Under the pieces are notes generated by a model that ran no database searches, had not been told where the DNA came from, and saw nothing but the letters and a program-made list of their open reading frames with translations. Shown piece after piece: positions 61,939 to 64,000 of a DNA stretch of 64,000 nucleotides. Source of the stretch: Morella rubra (lineage: Eukaryota > Streptophyta > Magnoliopsida > Fagales > Myricaceae); assembly GCA_003952965.2 (NCBI GenBank), contig CM025852.1, positions 13,158,597 to 13,222,596 on the forward strand, given 5' to 3'. How positions within the stretch are numbered: position 1 is the first letter of the stretch; every line of letters begins with the position of its first letter. The position numbers were made by a program, and so were the translations under genes.

Positions 61939-62635
61939 CTAGGAGCCATGGAGAGGACTCAATGTAAAAGTGAGAAAATTAGAGGTAAAGTGATGGGATG
62001 CAGTAGAGTCAAGGAGCCATGGAGAGGACTCAGTGGAGGAAAGGAGGGTAATGTAGTGACTGGTGAAAGTAGGTAGAGTAGGTGGTTGGAAAGCCTGGTT
62101 GAACCAACGGTAACGAACAAGGGTGATGTTGTTAGGTTTGTTGCAGACTTGACAAATGGGTATTGGATCATTGAGTGAAAAATGTTGAGAACCTCTACCA
62201 TAATCCCTCCCACGGGTTCCACTAAAAGATGCTTTATTGACTTTGAAGTCACGACCTTTAGGAGATGGAAAACTCATGAAGGCGTGTGTCTTGACAATAA
62301 CATTGGAGGAAATTTCAGATGTGGAGAGTAAGGAGGTGGCCTGGTGAAATGAACAAGCTTCATAGGTCGCAACTGTATATTTCCTCTGGTGAAAAAGATT
62401 AACACGGGTAGTGATAGAAGTCACGAAGGAATCAAATTCTGTGTTTAAGCCTACAAGGACATAAGTGGTAAATTATGAAATGAGCTTTGTTTTTATAAAG
62501 TAACCCGTAATGGTGTCTCCGCCTTTCTTCAATGTTGCAAGCTTGTATTGCAATTGCACAACAAGTACTTGTGATTTTGTTGCAAAGATTTTCTCTAGAG
62601 CTTCCCACACCTCACCTCGCAACATGTATTGTGTC
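61939..62635 (-). pseudogene. Copia gag-protease fragment
   Basis: The minus strand reads EVWEALEKIFATKSQVLVVQ (mid-gag UBN2), then GLNTEFDSFVTSITTR, a zinc-knuckle remnant CQVCNKPNN (about 62145), and WLLDSTASHHFTS of the protease site (about 62020). Part of the protease region (about 62020 and 61955) is repeated nearly verbatim in tandem. It starts in mid-gag directly after an LTR, so the start of gag and the primer-binding site are missing. Confidence 0.8.
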
Positions 62636-62639
62636 CCAA

Positions 62640-62915
62640 AACTTGTGCTACTAAATATCAGAATGGTTGAATGTCTCTCTCTATGTCGAGAGTGCTTTCA
62701 TTATATAGAAGAGCTATAGCCTAAAAATCAGCAATTATAAACATAGATTGATCTGTGTATTGAAAGCTATTAAAGACCTATAAACTGTACAAAATATCTA
62801 CTAAGTTATATATGGTAAACCTATATACGATAAGCTATTAGCTATACAATTGTGATGGCATTTAATGCTGGCCAGCACATAACCAACGTCAAATATAGTA
62901 TTTAAAATATTGACA
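62640..62915 (-). repeat. Copia LTR, minus orientation
   Basis: On the minus strand it begins TGTCAATATTTTAAATAC right after a polypurine tract CAATTTGAAGGAGAA (62916-62930) at the end of pol, so it is a 3' LTR. It contains a TATATAATGAAAGC box. The downstream end (ACAATACA near 62640) is inferred. Confidence 0.65.
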
Positions 62916-62930
62916 TTCTCCTTCAAATTG

Positions 62931-64000
62931 ATCCTGGGTGATTAGAAAGCAACAATTTGCTAATTAAAAAAATGATGTCTTTGTCGAGTCATAGACTGGG
63001 TAAATACTTCATCAATCTGAGTTTCGTGGTGATGTGAGGAAGAGAGATGACACTACTGTCGAGTGCTTCGCTTATGGAGTGACAGTCGACTTTAATATGC
63101 ATGGTACGCTCATGATAGACGGCCGGGGTTGGTTGCAATGTGAATGGCACTTGTGTTATCAGCATGGAGAGCCGTAGGTTGCAATTGGGGAAAGCCCAAC
63201 TCAGCAAGCAACCCCCAAGCCAAAACAATCTCAGAACAAGTGGAAGACATTGCACGATATTTATATTCAGTAGAGGATTTGGATACCCGATCCTGCATCT
63301 TACTCCACCAAGATATGAGTGCAGAACCAAGAAACACGTACCATCCAGTTACCGAGCATAGAGTGTTAGGGCAACCAGCCAATTAGCATCACTATAAGCG
63401 ACTAAATCAAGGGAGGAAACAGCTGAAAAGAATAGGCCCCTGTTCAGAGTCACCAAAGGGTACCGAATAATGCAAAGGACAACAACCAAGTGAAGATGGC
63501 GCAGATATTGCATAATTGACAAACTTACTGGACAACAAAGGATATATATGGCCGAGTAATTATAAGATAATTTAAACTCCCAGCCAGTTTTCTATAGAGT
63601 GTGGGATATGGTAAAAGGTCACCCATGTCCTTCTGAAACTTTGCACTCATTTCCATCGGAGTATCTACTAATGTAGATCTTGAAGGTCATCCAAAGAAAT
63701 AAGCTCTATTGTGTATTTGTGCTAATGCAAGTATATTCTAGTAGGTCCGAAATGCACTTTTAGCCCCAAGAAATATGTGAGAGAGCCAAGATCCTTCACA
63801 TGAAAGGAGTTATGAAAATTGTGTTAGATTTGAGAAATCAAAGCAGAATTTGTGCCAGTTATGACGATGTCATCAACATAAACAAACAAAAGAACCATAC
63901 CCATGGATGTTGTTTGAAGAAACATATCGGAGTCATACTTGCTTTGGACAAAAGAAAACCGCAATAGAGTAGATTTGAATTTCTCAAACCATGCTCAGGG
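62931..64000 (-). pseudogene. Copia RT-RNase H, continues past the window edge
   Basis: On the minus strand: [17 protein letters not shown] text near 63870-63900, [15 protein letters not shown] near 63750-63800, then SWWSKMQDRVSKSSTEYKYRAM and LHADNTSAIHIATNP of RNase H (63382-63110), and the HIKVDCHSISEALDSSVISL piece near 63010-63100. Frameshifts and a small rearrangement within RNase H break the frame. The element's 5' half lies beyond base 64000. Confidence 0.85.

Noticed and set aside
1..64000. CRISPR arrays, operons, prophage or plasmid features
   Set aside because: None seen; all real genes are spliced nuclear plant genes and the repeats are plant transposable elements.

Overview
The window is nuclear DNA of a flowering plant, almost certainly a eudicot. 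It has spliced genes with GT-AG introns, AT-rich spacers, and plant-specific genes and repeats: a chromomethylase, MULE, Copia and L1 elements, and MITEs. I cannot name the species. A run of 1000 N at 26583-27582 is an assembly gap.

Three complete protein genes can be assembled exon by exon with consistent phase. (1) A two-exon DUF716/TMEM45-like membrane protein gene on + (11067-13483). (2) A seven-exon MOB1 kinase-activator gene on - (14427-21254), convergent with the first. (3) A 23-exon CMT2-type chromomethylase gene on + (29246-59720), whose coding sequence (3645 nt, 1214 aa) takes up only about 12% of a 30-kb locus.

Most of the rest is mobile DNA. The left edge holds a decayed MULE (MuDR-type) transposase with its right terminus at about 3327. 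It is followed by two MULE-type MITEs, each split by a solo LTR of related Copia-like LTR families. Two Pack-MULEs follow. The one at 7164-8502 carries the 5' end of a cyclophilin gene. The one at 23860-25996 carries two blocks of a CFM3-like chloroplast splicing-factor gene, separated by a fragment of an unrelated gene in the opposite orientation. Both have terminal inverted repeats (TIRs) of 200-350 bp, near-perfect 9-bp target duplications, and a captured start codon about 30 bp inside a TIR.

The CMT2 introns contain three MITEs, a structurally complete but coding-dead Copia element with a perfect 5-bp target duplication, antisense Copia fragments, and an internally deleted L1 LINE. All CMT2 exons nevertheless stay open and in phase. 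CMT2 enzymes methylate non-CG cytosines in H3K9me2-marked transposons, so this gene carries inside its own introns the kind of sequence its product silences.

The right edge (about 61.4-64 kb) is a patchwork of a LINE fragment and rearranged, minus-strand Copia pieces that run off the window.

The main observations are the two Pack-MULEs, the nested MITE/solo-LTR pairs, an apparent duplication of a 35-nt micro-exon in CMT2, and the repeated RRSPRL-like motif in the CMT2 N-terminal region.
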